Origin: Rhodoplanes serenus
Lineage (GTDB): Bacteria > Pseudomonadota > Alphaproteobacteria > Rhizobiales > Xanthobacteraceae
DNA length: 64,000 nt
NCBI GenBank assembly: GCA_009720755.1
Contig: WNKV01000015.1
Coordinates: 62,001 to 126,000, forward strand
Reading direction: 5' to 3'
Positions 19,402 through 29,000 of this stretch are shown piece after piece. The position numbers and the translations under genes are program-made. The notes under the pieces are model-generated. The model made no database searches. It worked only from the letters and a program-made list of their open reading frames with translations, and was not told the DNA's origin. Position 1 is the first letter of the stretch. The number at the start of each line of letters is the position of its first letter.

Positions 19402-19992
19402 ATGGCGTTCTTCCGCACCGCGAGCCTGCCCGAGCCGGCCGGGATCATCGAGGGCAGGGGCGTGTTTCTGCGGCCGCCCACCATGGCGGATTTCGACGAG
19501 TGGGCGGCCCTGCGCGAGCAGAGCCGCGCTTTCCTGACCCCGTGGGAGCCGACCTGGCCGATGGACGACCTCACCCGCGGGGCGTTTCGGCGGCGGCTGC
19601 GGCGCTACGCCGAGGACCAGCGGGCCGACCAGTCCTATGCGTTCCTGATCTTCCGCAGTGCCGACCGGGCGCTGGTGGGGGGGCTGACGCTCGCCAATGT
19701 GCGGCGCGGCGTCGCCCAGGCCGGCAGTATCGGCTATTGGATGGGGGCACCGTTCGCCCGGCGCGGGTTCATGAGCGCGGCGGTGCGGGCGCTCGTCCCC
19801 CATGCGTTCTCGGCCCTGCGGCTGCACCGGCTGGAGGCGGCCTGCATCCCGACCAACACGGCGTCGATGCGGCTGCTCGAATCGTGTGGTTTCCAGCGCG
19901 AGGGCTACGCGCGACGATACCTCTGCATCAATGGTTTGTGGCAGGATCACCTTCTCTATGCCCGCCTGAAGGACGACCCGCCGCCGGGCTGA
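19402..19992 (+). CDS. GNAT-family N-acetyltransferase (RimJ/RimL type)
   Basis: A 196-residue protein of the RimJ/RimL branch, which acetylates N-termini of ribosomal proteins or other small substrates using acetyl-CoA. Conserved elements are the start of the fold (GRGVFLRPPTMADFDEWAAL), the central strand SIGYWMGAPFARRGFMSAAV, which carries the Q/R-x-x-G-x-G/A-like acetyl-CoA pocket, and the C-terminal ACIPTNTASMRLLESCGFQR. The ATG at 19402 matches where homology begins. The substrate cannot be inferred from context. Confidence 0.92.
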   Translation: MAFFRTASLPEPAGIIEGRGVFLRPPTMADFDEWAALREQSRAFLTPWEPTWPMDDLTRGAFRRRLRRYAEDQRADQSYAFLIFRSADRALVGGLTLANVRRGVAQAGSIGYWMGAPFARRGFMSAAVRALVPHAFSALRLHRLEAACIPTNTASMRLLESCGFQREGYARRYLCINGLWQDHLLYARLKDDPPPG

Positions 19993-20099
19993 GGGGGGCT
20001 GCCGGGCGATGATCGCTCGGGGCGGAGGCGGGGCGCCATGGGGGCGCCATGGTTCGGCGGGAAGAGAGTGTTTCGACGAGTGGGGTTAGGGTGGACAGC

Positions 20100-20828
20100 A
20101 TGGTGGCGCGAGCGGGGCAGGGCAGGAGGTGGCGAGCGGGCCACCTGGTCGGCGGCCTGATGGGCCTGCTGATGGCCGGGACACTCGGCGCGTGCTCGTC
20201 GACCGACGAGTTCTTCAACGGCCAGCCGGCACCGCCCGATAAGTCGTCGGGCTTCGCCGACCGCTTCCGCAGCCTGTTCGGCAGCGGCACCGAGGCGCGC
20301 GCCGAGGCGACGCCCGGCCAGGCGGGCGCGGGCGGCGCGGGCGCCGCCGGCTCGACCCTGTCGACCCTCGACGTCGACTGTCCGGGGATCGATATCCGCC
20401 AGGGCGCCGGCACCCTCCAGACCAATGCGCCGGGCGCCGACAGCGCCATGGCGCTGCGCTATCAGGCGACCTTCGGGCGGACGGCGCGTCAGTGCTCGGT
20501 CGCCGCCGGCACGCTGTCCATCAAGGTCGGGGTTCAGGGCCGGCTGATTCTCGGTCCGGCCGGCGGTCCCGGCGAGGCCATGGTGCCGCTGCGCTATGCC
20601 CTCGTGAAGGAGGGGATCGAGCCGAAGACCATCTGGTCCAAGCTCTACATGCTGCCCGTGCAGGTGCCGCCCGGCCAGCCCCATGTGCCGTTCACCCATG
20701 TGGTCGAGGACATGGCGGTGCCGGTGCCGCCCGCCGCCGAGCTCGACAGCTACGTCATCTATGTCGGCTTCGATCCGCAGGGCGCCGCCCACGAGAAGAA
20801 GCCGGCCCGCAAGCCCCGCCAGGGATAG
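20100..20828 (+). CDS. Putative lipoprotein of unknown function
   Basis: A 242-residue protein (259 if the ATG at 20049 is used). It has a basic N-terminus, a hydrophobic stretch (HLVGGLMGLLMAGTLGAC) and a lipobox LGAC, so it is probably anchored in a membrane after signal peptidase II cleavage. A low-complexity Gly/Ala linker separates it from a mature domain containing LDVDCPGIDIRQGAGTL and KVGVQGRLILGPAGGPG. I recall similar uncharacterised proteins in Hyphomicrobiales but no assigned function. The weak site before 20100 makes the start uncertain. Confidence 0.75.
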   Translation: MVARAGQGRRWRAGHLVGGLMGLLMAGTLGACSSTDEFFNGQPAPPDKSSGFADRFRSLFGSGTEARAEATPGQAGAGGAGAAGSTLSTLDVDCPGIDIRQGAGTLQTNAPGADSAMALRYQATFGRTARQCSVAAGTLSIKVGVQGRLILGPAGGPGEAMVPLRYALVKEGIEPKTIWSKLYMLPVQVPPGQPHVPFTHVVEDMAVPVPPAAELDSYVIYVGFDPQGAAHEKKPARKPRQG

Positions 20829-20935
20829 GTCCGCGAGCCGCGGCAGCAAAGGCCGGCAGCCGCCGTCGCGCCCCTCTCCTCCGCTCGCCTCCTGGAGACT
20901 GATCCGGGAGGCGCAAAGCGCGCCGCGTCCCGCTC

Positions 20936-21015
20936 GTCCCCGCGGAAGCGGGGACCCAGAAGTCGCAAGGCAAACCCGTTGTTTCGAAGACGCTGGAGTC
21001 CCGCTTGCGCGGGAC
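20936..21015. repeat. Two short palindromic repeats in the intergenic region
   Basis: GTCCCCGC-GGAA-GCGGGGAC (20936-20955) and GTCCCGC-TTGC-GCGGGAC (20998-21015) form perfect hairpins. They are flanked by sequence typical of dispersed extragenic repeats in rhizobial-type genomes. They lie downstream of the lipoprotein gene and downstream of the convergent ATP synthase operon. Confidence 0.6.
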
Positions 21016-21106
21016 CGAGCGGACTCATCCGGCAGCTTTGGCGCAGCGTCCGGCGCATGTCTCGGCGTCGCGCGCGGCTCCACCCGGGCTACGGCACGAC
21101 ACAACG

Positions 21107-21132
21107 AAAATGCCCGGCACGAGGCCGGGCAT
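21107..21132 (-). terminator. Intrinsic terminator of the ATP synthase F0 operon
   Basis: A 9-bp stem ATGCCCGGC/GCCGGGCAT (21110-21118 with 21124-21132) is followed on the minus strand by TTTTCGTTG. It lies 32 bp past the atpF stop, so it fits termination of the atpI-B-E-F'-F transcript. Confidence 0.8.
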
Positions 21133-21164
21133 CACGGGACGATGTCGGCGTCTGTCCGTCGGTT

Positions 21165-21650
21165 TCAGTTCAGCCGGGCCGCCAGGCCCTTGATGCCGTC
21201 GGTGACGAGCTGGCCGGCGAGCTTGCCCTTGACGGTCTCGGTCAGCAGGGTCTCGGCGGCCGCCACGGCGGCGTCGGCGGCGGCGCTGCGCACGTCGGCG
21301 ATGGCCTGCGCCTCGGCCTGGGCGATCTTGGTCTCCGCCATCTTGGTGCGGCGGGCCACGAACTCCTCGACCTTGGCCTTGGCCTCGGTCTGAAGACGCT
21401 CACCCTCCGCCTGCGCATTGGCGACGATGGCGGCCGCCTCGGCCTCCGCCTCCTGACGGCGCCGCCGATACTCGGCCAGCAGCGCCTCGGCCTCGGCGCG
21501 CAGGCGCTGCGCCTCGTCGAGCTCGGCGCGGATGCGGGCGGTGCGGTCGTCGAGGGCGCCGGCGACGGTCTTATGGACGCCGAGCTTGAACAGCCCGAGC
21601 ACCAGCAGCACGAACGCGACGGCGACCCAGAATTCGGCTTCGTACAGCAT
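21165..21650 (-). CDS. atpF: ATP synthase F0 subunit b
   Basis: Peripheral-stalk subunit b of F0F1 ATP synthase. The 161-residue product has one N-terminal membrane segment (EFWVAVAFVLLVLGLFKLGV) and then a long, highly charged Ala/Glu/Arg helix that pairs with b' and holds F1. It is the last gene of the F0 operon, 10 bp after the b' gene. The assignment of b rather than b' rests on the short N-terminus and the LYEAEFWVAVAF opening, typical of AtpF in this order. Confidence 0.93.
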   Translation of the reverse strand: MLYEAEFWVAVAFVLLVLGLFKLGVHKTVAGALDDRTARIRAELDEAQRLRAEAEALLAEYRRRRQEAEAEAAAIVANAQAEGERLQTEAKAKVEEFVARRTKMAETKIAQAEAQAIADVRSAAADAAVAAAETLLTETVKGKLAGQLVTDGIKGLAARLN

Positions 21651-21660
21651 CGGCCGCCTC

Positions 21661-22206
21661 TCAGCGCTTCAGGACGTGGTCGACGGCGGCGGCCGCGGCC
21701 GCCTGGCTCGGCGCCTTGCCGACCAGCTGCGCCACGATGGCGCCGGCGGCGTCGACCGCGATGCCGCGGACATTCGTCATGGCGGCGGTCTTGCCGGCCG
21801 CGATGGTCTTCTCGGCCTCGGTGAGCTGGCGGGCGAGATCGGCCTCGACCGACTTGCGGTGCGCCTCGCTCTCGCGGGCGAGCCGCTCGCGCGTCTCGCT
21901 GGCGATCGTGTGAGCCCGGTTGCGCGCGTCGGCCAGCGCCTTCTCGTAGGTGGCGACCGCCGCATCGGCCTCGCCCTTCAGGCGGACCGCCTCGGCGAGA
22001 TCACCGTCGATGCGGGCGCGCCGGTCGGCCAGGATGCTCGCCATGCGGGGCAGGGCGAGCTTGGCCACCATCACGTAGAGGACGACGAAGCAGAGCCCGA
22101 GCCAGATCAGCTGGGACCCGTAGGTCTCCGCCTTGAAGGGCGGAAAGCCGCCGCCGTGCCCGGAGGCCGGGGCGTGCTCCGTGGTCGCCTGGGTCGGCTG
22201 GGCCAT
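21661..22206 (-). CDS. atpF': ATP synthase F0 subunit b'
   Basis: Second peripheral-stalk subunit (b', also called AtpG or AtpF2), found in alphaproteobacteria, phototrophs and chloroplasts. The 181-residue product has the characteristic hydrophilic N-terminal extension (MAQPTQATTEHAPASGHGGG), then FPPFKAETYGSQLIWLG, one membrane segment (LCFVVLYVMVAKLALP) and a coiled-coil-forming charged helix. Possession of two different b-type genes places the organism with Alphaproteobacteria rather than Gammaproteobacteria. Confidence 0.93.
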   Translation of the reverse strand: MAQPTQATTEHAPASGHGGGFPPFKAETYGSQLIWLGLCFVVLYVMVAKLALPRMASILADRRARIDGDLAEAVRLKGEADAAVATYEKALADARNRAHTIASETRERLARESEAHRKSVEADLARQLTEAEKTIAAGKTAAMTNVRGIAVDAAGAIVAQLVGKAPSQAAAAAAVDHVLKR

Positions 22207-22298
22207 CGGCCCCTCCCTGTATCGGCGTTACATCATCGACGTCGCATCGCGCGGTGTGTCCGCGGACGCGGCGCGTCCGCGTGCCACGAACCGCGGGA

Positions 22299-22526
22299 TC
22301 AGACGGCGAACAGCAGCAGCAGCGCGATCAGCAGCGAGAAGATGCCGAGCGCCTCGGTGATGGCGAAGCCGAAGATCAGGTTGCCGAACTGGCTCTGGGC
22401 GGCGGACGGGTTGCGCAGCGCGGCCGCCAGATAGCTGCCGAAAATCTGGCCGACGCCGAGCGCGGCGCCACCCATGCCGATGCAGGCGATGCCGGCGCCG
22501 ATGTACTTGGCGGCGATCGGATCCAT
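22299..22526 (-). CDS. atpE: ATP synthase F0 subunit c
   Basis: The proteolipid of the rotor ring. The 75-residue hairpin has two membrane helices, the conserved polar loop RNPSAAQ at residues 38-44, and the proton-carrying Glu 58 in [11 protein letters not shown]. No Na+-type ligand pattern is evident around the Glu, so it is likely proton-driven. It is the third gene of the operon. AGGAGCT-like sequence (GGAGCTTCCAC on the coding strand) precedes the ATG. Confidence 0.97.
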   Translation of the reverse strand: MDPIAAKYIGAGIACIGMGGAALGVGQIFGSYLAAALRNPSAAQSQFGNLIFGFAITEALGIFSLLIALLLLFAV

Positions 22527-22582
22527 GTGGAAGCTCCTTTGGTTCTGCGGGAGGGAGATCGAAGGTGCGGCGCCGCGCCGGC

Positions 22583-23332
22583 TCAGTGGCCGGGGTGCAG
22601 GGCGTCGTTGAGATAGATGCAGGTCAGCAGCGTGAACACGTAGGCTTGCAGGAAGGCGACCAGGATCTCGAGCGCCGTGATCGCCACCACCATGATCAGC
22701 GGCAGCGAGGCGCCGGCCCAGCCGACCGCCCCGAGGGTGCCGAGACCGGCCACGAAGCTGGCGAACACCTTCAGGGTGATGTGCCCGGCCAGCATGTTGG
22801 CGAACAGACGCACGCTGTGGGAGATCGGCCGCGACAGGAACGAGACGATCTCGATCAGCACCACGAACGGCAGGATGTAGCCCGGAATGCCATGCGGCAC
22901 GAACAGGCGGAAGAAGCCGAGCCCGTGCGAGTAGAGGCCGTAGACGATGACGGTGAGAAAGACGAGCAGCGCCAGGGAGGCCGTCACCACAATGTGGCTC
23001 GTCACCGTGAAGGTGTAGGGGACGATGCCGATCAGGTTGGCGAACAGGATGAAGGTGAACAGCGAGAACACCAGCGGGAAGAACCGCATGCCCTGCTCGC
23101 CGGCAGTCGAGCGGATCATGTCGGCGACGAACTCGTAGGTCACCTCCGCCATCGACTGGAGGCGGCCCGGGACGAGCTGGCGGCCCGCCGTGGTGCCGAG
23201 CATGAGGACGCCGGTGATCGCCACCGCGACGATCATGAACAGCGCCGAATTGGTGAGATGCAGTTCGGTGGAGCCGATCTTGGCGAGCGGTACGAGATTG
23301 ACGATCTCGAACTGATGAATCGGATCGGCCAT
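22583..23332 (-). CDS. atpB: ATP synthase F0 subunit a
   Basis: Stator subunit a, which forms the proton half-channels. The 249-residue product has five to six membrane segments and the essential Arg 175 in [18 protein letters not shown], which faces the c-ring Glu. The N-terminus is [16 protein letters not shown], typical of alphaproteobacterial AtpB. The ATG at 23332 is chosen because upstream in-frame sequence to 23404 is random and would nearly reach atpI. Confidence 0.97.
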   Translation of the reverse strand: MADPIHQFEIVNLVPLAKIGSTELHLTNSALFMIVAVAITGVLMLGTTAGRQLVPGRLQSMAEVTYEFVADMIRSTAGEQGMRFFPLVFSLFTFILFANLIGIVPYTFTVTSHIVVTASLALLVFLTVIVYGLYSHGLGFFRLFVPHGIPGYILPFVVLIEIVSFLSRPISHSVRLFANMLAGHITLKVFASFVAGLGTLGAVGWAGASLPLIMVVAITALEILVAFLQAYVFTLLTCIYLNDALHPGH

Positions 23333-23381
23333 GACCTCGCGGGTCCCCTTGGTTCGATGCCCTCGGCGGCGGCAGCCACCG

Positions 23382-23747
23382 TCAGGCGTCGCGGTCCTTC
23401 GCACCGGGTTCCGGCACGACGCCGGCCGCCCGCATCACGTTGAGCACGCCGGCCGCAAAGCCGACCAGCAGAAAGACGATCATTCCCCACGGCGAGATGC
23501 CGAGCCAATGATCGAGCGACCAGCCGAGGACGGCGCCCACGATCACGCCCGCGACCAACTCGGAGGAGAGCCGGAACCCGCGGGCGAAGCCCGCGAAGCG
23601 CGTGCCTGGTCGCGGGTCCGACGCGGACTCGGGCGAACTGCCCGCCGGGCGCTGCCGGTCGAGCTTTTCGCCGAGACGCTGGAGCCTCGCGGAGAGGTCG
23701 GCTTCCTCGGACGAGCGGTCGTCCCGGTCGTGCGCGTTCGGGGCCAT
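23382..23747 (-). CDS. atpI: ATP synthase assembly/accessory protein AtpI
   Basis: First gene of the F0 operon. The 121-residue product has a charged N-terminal half ([21 protein letters not shown]) and two membrane helices at the C-terminal end ([20 protein letters not shown] and [20 protein letters not shown]). This is the AtpI/Gene-1 family, which helps c-ring assembly and possibly Mg2+ supply. The ATG at 23747 follows GGGAGG; the in-frame ATG at 23870 has no support. Confidence 0.9.
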   Translation of the reverse strand: MAPNAHDRDDRSSEEADLSARLQRLGEKLDRQRPAGSSPESASDPRPGTRFAGFARGFRLSSELVAGVIVGAVLGWSLDHWLGISPWGMIVFLLVGFAAGVLNVMRAAGVVPEPGAKDRDA

Positions 23748-24031
23748 GATGTCGCCTCCCGCGCAACGACGTCCGGTCGGACGTCCGCCCCCCGCCAAAG
23801 CCGCGCGGACCATACTGACCGGGGACAACCGAGTCAAGAATTCGGCGGCCTTTCGCGGGCGCCGCAGCAATGCCGCTAACTCCGTGATAGATCCGGCATA
23901 TCGCCGCCGTTGCGGGGGCTGTGCCGGAGCCCCCCGAGGGCCGCCGGCGGGCGCCGAATTGCCGCAATCGGGGCGATGCTGGCAGCATCGCGGCGGCGAC
24001 CCGGTCGCTCGCGGCGACGAAAGGACCCCCG

Positions 24032-24598
24032 ATGATTCGACGATCTCCTCTGGCGGCGCCCGCTGCCGCGGCCGTCACGGTGCTGGTGTCGGGCCTGCTG
24101 ATGTCCGGCCTGATGATGTCGGCGGCCGCGCAGGAGCGCACCCCGGCCCAGAGCCCGCCGACGTCGGCGCCCGGCGCGCCGCCGTCCGGTCCCGCGGCGC
24201 CGCCTCCCGGTCTCCCGCCGGCCGAGGCCGACGGCAATCGGTTCAGCTATCACCGGCTCGCCGACGGCTTCGCCCGCCTCGACCTGCGCACCGGCCAGGT
24301 CTCCCTGTGCGGCCTGCGCAGCAGCGGCTGGGCCTGCCAGGCGGCGCCCGACGACCGGGCTGCCTTCGAGGCCGAGATCAGCCGCTTGCAGGCCGACAAC
24401 GTCGCCCTCAAGAAGGCGCTGCTCGACCGCGGCCTGCCGCTGCCGAGCGGCATCAAGCCGGACGTTCCGGCGACCACCGGCGAGGCCGGGCGGACCACCG
24501 AGAGCGAGTTCGACCGCGCCCTCGGCTTCATCGAGCGCGCTTGGCGGCGGCTGATCGAGATGATCGAGGGCCAGTCGGGCGCGCCCGGCAAGACCTGA
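24032..24598 (+). CDS. Secreted/periplasmic protein of unknown function
   Basis: A 188-residue protein with a signal peptide (MIRRSPLAAPAAAAVTVLVS to about Ala 35, ending SAAAQ). A Pro/Ala-rich linker and a short folded segment follow (FSYHRLADGFARLDLRTGQV with CGLRSSGWACQAAPDDRAAF), then a helical C-terminus that may form a coiled coil (EAEISRLQADNVALKKALL). Two cysteines in the CGLRSSGWAC segment could form a disulfide. The ATG at 24032 follows GAAAGGA. Similar proteins occur across Hyphomicrobiales without known function. Confidence 0.8.
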   Translation: MIRRSPLAAPAAAAVTVLVSGLLMSGLMMSAAAQERTPAQSPPTSAPGAPPSGPAAPPPGLPPAEADGNRFSYHRLADGFARLDLRTGQVSLCGLRSSGWACQAAPDDRAAFEAEISRLQADNVALKKALLDRGLPLPSGIKPDVPATTGEAGRTTESEFDRALGFIERAWRRLIEMIEGQSGAPGKT

Positions 24599-24667
24599 GC
24601 GCGCCAGCCTAGCGCGCGATCTGATCGCGCCACCCGAGCGCGCGATCCGACCGGGGAGCCCGAGACC

Positions 24668-25129
24668 ATGTCGGCCGTCCTGACGCCCGTGCGCGCCGCG
24701 ACCGTGTCCCGCATCGCCACCGCGACCCTGACGGTGGCGACCCGCGGCACCGGCTTCGTCGAGATCACCGCCGAGGCGCGGCGCTTCGTCGAGGCGGCGG
24801 GCGGCGGCGACGGCGTGCTGCTCCTGTTCGTCCGCCACACCTCGGCGTCGCTGGTGATCCAGGAGAACGCCGATCCGGACGTGCGCACCGACCTCGTCAC
24901 CGCGCTCGATCGGCTGGCGCCCGCGAACGCCGGCTGGGTGCACGACGCCGAGGGGCCGGACGACATGCCGGCCCACGTCAAGACCATGCTGACCGGGGTG
25001 TCGCTCGCCGTCCCGGTGGTGGGGGGCGTGCCGGCGCTCGGCACCTGGCAGGGCATCTATCTCGCCGAGCATCGCGCCCGGCCGCACCGGCGCGAGGTGG
25101 TGCTCCAGTTCCTCGGCGCCGCCGCCTGA
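24668..25129 (+). CDS. YjbQ family protein (UPF0047)
   Basis: A 153-residue single-domain protein of the YjbQ/UPF0047 family. Conserved features are LLLFVRHTSASLVIQENAD, the central WVHDAEGPDDMPAHVKTML with clustered His/Asp residues, and the C-terminal LGTWQGIYLAEHRARPHRREV. Family members have weak thiamine-phosphate synthase activity in vitro and are often labelled secondary thiamine-phosphate synthase; the true role is unclear. The gene stands 69 bp after the secreted protein gene, possibly in one transcript. Confidence 0.92.
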   Translation: MSAVLTPVRAATVSRIATATLTVATRGTGFVEITAEARRFVEAAGGGDGVLLLFVRHTSASLVIQENADPDVRTDLVTALDRLAPANAGWVHDAEGPDDMPAHVKTMLTGVSLAVPVVGGVPALGTWQGIYLAEHRARPHRREVVLQFLGAAA

Positions 25130-25394
25130 GCGGCGGCCGCCGCCGCGGCCGTCGCAGCTACCTCCGCGCGATGCTCGGGGGCGCCGCATCTTTCGGTTCT
25201 GCGGCTGCTGCCGCCCCGGCCGGAGTTACGGTTCGGGCGAGAACCCTCTTCCCCTCGGCTGCCGAATTGGCATAACCCCCGATTGGGCTATTGCAACAAT
25301 TGCCTTATGATCGTTACGAGCGGGCGGGGCCATGCGCCCGGTCTCCCGGGTCCGGCCGCAGGATCACGCCCGCCGCAAGGGCAGGATTCGACAC

Positions 25395-26072
25395 TTGAGT
25401 GAGATTTCGTTCTATCGCCTGGTGATCGCCGACGATCATCCGCTGTTCCGCGGGGCCATGCGGGAGGCGGTGTCGGGCCTGTTCGAGCGGGTCGAGATCG
25501 CCGAGGCCGGCTCGTTCGAGCAGATTTCCGAGCTTCTCGATCGCGGCGGCGACGTCGATCTGATCCTGCTCGACCTGGCCATGCCGGGCGTGCGCGGCTT
25601 CTCGGGGCTGCTCTATCTGCGCGCCCAATATCCGAGCGTCCCGGTCGTGGTCGTCTCGGCGACCGACGATCCCTCGGTGATCCGCCGCTGCATGGATTTC
25701 GGCGCCGCCGGCTACATCCCCAAGACGCTCGGCGTCGACGTCATGCGCCAGGGCATCATGGCGGTCCTGCAAGGCGGCCTGTGGACTCCGCCCGACATCG
25801 ATCTCGACGCCGCCGCCGATCCCGAAGCCTCGGCCGCGCTCGCCCGCTTCGCCACGCTGACACCCCAGCAGGTGCGGGTGCTGATGATGCTGTCCGAGGG
25901 GCTCCTCAACAAGCAGATCGCCTACGAGCTGTCGGTGTCGGAGGCGACCGTCAAGGCGCATGTCTCGGCGATCCTCCAGAAGCTCGGGGTCGAGAGCCGC
26001 ACCCAGGCGGTGATCGCCGCCTCCAAGATCGAGATCGGCCAGTGGCCGCCGGCCACGGCGGCCCAGCATTGA
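25395..26072 (+). CDS. LuxR-family response regulator (CrbR/ErdR-like)
   Basis: A 225-residue two-domain transcription factor. The receiver has the acidic pair Asp 13/Asp 14, phospho-acceptor Asp 60 in LILLDLAMPG, and Lys 110 in GYIPKTL. The C-terminal LuxR HTH is LTPQQVRVLMMLSEGLLNKQ through TVKAHVSAILQKLGV. The TTG at 25395 is chosen: AGGA lies 8 nt upstream and the domain begins directly. An ATG at 25332 would add 21 random residues. It is convergent with the hybrid kinase at 26085 (13 bp apart). This combination resembles CrbS/CrbR, which controls acetate use in Pseudomonas and Vibrio. Confidence 0.88.
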   Translation: MSEISFYRLVIADDHPLFRGAMREAVSGLFERVEIAEAGSFEQISELLDRGGDVDLILLDLAMPGVRGFSGLLYLRAQYPSVPVVVVSATDDPSVIRRCMDFGAAGYIPKTLGVDVMRQGIMAVLQGGLWTPPDIDLDAAADPEASAALARFATLTPQQVRVLMMLSEGLLNKQIAYELSVSEATVKAHVSAILQKLGVESRTQAVIAASKIEIGQWPPATAAQH

Positions 26073-26084
26073 CCGGGTCCTCGC

Positions 26085-29000
26085 TCACTCCGCCGCGGCG
26101 ATGCGCTGGCTCTGCCACTGGGCGAGCTGGGCCCGGAGCTGAGCCGGTCGCACCGGCTTGTTGAGGATGCGGATGTCGAGGGCGCGGGCGGTCTCGCGCA
26201 CCTCGCGGGTGCGGTCGGCGGTGAGCAGGAGCGCCGGCAGCGCCTCGCCGTAACGGCGCCGCAGCGCCACCACCACATCGATGCCGTTGGCGTCGTCGAG
26301 ATGATAGTCGACCAGCAGCACGGTCGGCCGCCGGCCGGCGCGCTCGACCGCCGCCATCGCGCCGGCGAGGTCGGGCGCCTTGATGACGGTGCAGCCCCAG
26401 CCGGACAGCAGCGTCTCCATGCCGCTGAGGATCGCCGGCTCGTTGTCGACGCACAGCGTCACCGAGCCGGTGAGGTGGCCGTGCGCCCGCACCGGCACCG
26501 GCTCGTGCTCCGGCTCCGGCAGGGCGACGGCGCGCGGGACCAGCACCGAGAAGTGCGAGCCGCGCCCGACCTGCGAGCGCAGCGTCACCTTGTGATCGAG
26601 CACGCGGGCGATGCGCTCGACGATCGACAGGCCGAGGCCGAGCCCGCGCGCCACCTGGGCGCCGCGCTCCAGCCGGTGGAACTCCTCGAAGATGGCGCGC
26701 TGGCTCGCCGCCGCGATGCCGATGCCGGTGTCGTAGACGTCGATGCGGACGTCCCGCCCGCTGCCGCGGCAGCCGACCAGGACGCGGCCGTGCTCGGTGT
26801 ACTTGATGGCGTTGGAGACGAGATTGCGCACCAGCCGCCGCAGCAGCCGGCGGTCGGAGCGCACGGCGCGGCGGCTGTGCACGAAGGTGAGGCGGAGGTT
26901 CTTCTCGCGGGCGAGCGGCGCGAACTCCACCTCGATCTGGCGGAACAGCTCGTCGACCGCCACCGTGGTGATCTCGGTCTTGAGCACGCCGGTGTCGAGC
27001 CGCGAGATGTCAAGCAGCGCCCCGAGAATCTCCTCCACCGCCTCCAGCGAGGCGTCGACATGGCCGGCGAGCCGCGCCTCGTCGGAGCCCAGCGGCCGCT
27101 CGACCAGGCTGGTGACATAGAGCCGCGCCGCGTTGAGAGGTTGCAGGATGTCGTGGCTGGCGGCGGCGAGGAAGCGGGTCTTCGACAGGTTGGCGTTCTC
27201 GGCCGCCGCCTTGGCGTCGGCCAGCTCGGTGTTGAGCCGCTCCAGCTCGGCGGTGCGCTCGCGCACCCGCCGCTCCAGCTCGTCGTTGGCGCGCTCCAGC
27301 GCCTCGGCGGCCTGCACGCTCGGCGTGATGTCGGTGAGGGTGACGACGAAGCCGCCGCCCGGCATCTGGTTGACGCGCACCTCGATCACCAGGCCGCGGC
27401 TCGGGAAGCGCTCCAGGAACGGCTCCACCCCGGCGGCGTAGCGGATCGCCCGCTCGCGCACCAGCTCGTCCACCTCGCCCGGCCCGAACGCGCCCTTGGC
27501 GGCATTGAACCGCAGGATGTCGTCGAGCGTCGAGCCGACCCGTACCAGCGCCGGCGGCAGGTCGAGCAACTCGCCGAACTGCCGGCTCCAGCACACCAGC
27601 GCGGCCTCGCCGCTGAACACCGCGATGCCTTGGCGGACATGGTCGAGCGCGGTCTGGAGGATCTCGCGATTGTAGTGGATCGCCGCGCTGGCGTCGTCGA
27701 GCAGCTTGAGGGCCGCCTTGGTGGACATCAGCCGCTTGCGCAGCAGCAGCGACAGCACCAGCCGCGACGAGGCGGCGCCGATCGCCGAGGCGAGCAGGTG
27801 CTCGGCGTGCTGGAGGAGCTGGAAGTCGGCCTCGTGCTTGGGATCGAGGGCGATCCGCCGCGACGCCGCGAAGCCCGCGAAGGCGCTGCGGGTGCGCTCC
27901 TCGCCGAGGTAGCGCGCGACCGTCGTGGTCAGCTCCTCAACCGTCACGGCCGGGCGCCACAGGCGGAAGCTCGGCGTCGCCGGGGCGAGCCGCGACGGGA
28001 CGAAGATGTCGGCCTGGAGCCGCTCGATGCCCGACGGGCCTCGGCGCAGCGACACCGCCACATAGGCCGCGATGTTGAGGGCGAGGCTGACGACGACGCC
28101 GTGCACCAGCGGTGGTAGGTCGAGCCCCAGCAGCCCCTGCGGGCGCAGCAGCACGATGCCGAGCGGCCCGTCGATCAGCAAGCCGCGGTCGATCACGCCG
28201 GCCTCGACGAGGCTCGGCAGCAGCAGCGTGTAGATCCAGGCGAGGAAGCCGGTCGCCATGCCGGCGACGGCGCCGCGGGCGGTCGCCCGCCGCCACAAAA
28301 GGCCGCCGAAGAAGGCCGGCGCGAGCTGGCTCATCGCCGCGAAGGAGAGGAGCCCGATGGAGGCGAGCTGCGCCGGCCCGGCCAGGTGGTGGTACAGGTA
28401 GGCGAGCAGCAGGATCGCCACGATGGCGATGCGGCGGACCCGCAGCAGCAGCGCCCCGACATTCTCCACCGTGCCGATCAGGGCGGCGCGGCGCCGCAGC
28501 ACCAGCGGCACCATCAGGTCGTTGGAGACCATGATGGCGAGGGCGACCGATTCGACGATCACCATGGCGGTGGCGGCCGACAGGCCGCCGACGAAGGCGA
28601 TCAGCGCCATGGTCTGCGAGCCGGCGGCGAGCGGCAAAGCCAGCACATACATGTCGCCGTCGACGGTGCGGTCCGGGAAGGCGAGCAGCCCGGCCAGCGC
28701 GATCGGCACCACGAACAGGTTGATGAGGACGAGATAGAGCGGGAACAGCCAGGCGGCGCGCCGCACCTCGGCCTCGCTCTTGTTCTCCACAACGGCGACG
28801 TGGAACTGGCGCGGCAGCAGCAGGATCGCGCAGGCCGACAGGAACGTCATGGTGGCGAAGGTGGAGAAGCTCTGGTCGCCGATCAGCACGCGGGCGACCT
28901 CGGGCCGCTCCAGGGCGCGGCCGAACAGGGCGGCGGGGCCGCCGAACATCCCCCAGGTGACGAACACCCCGACCGCCAGGAAGGCGACCAGCTTGACCAT

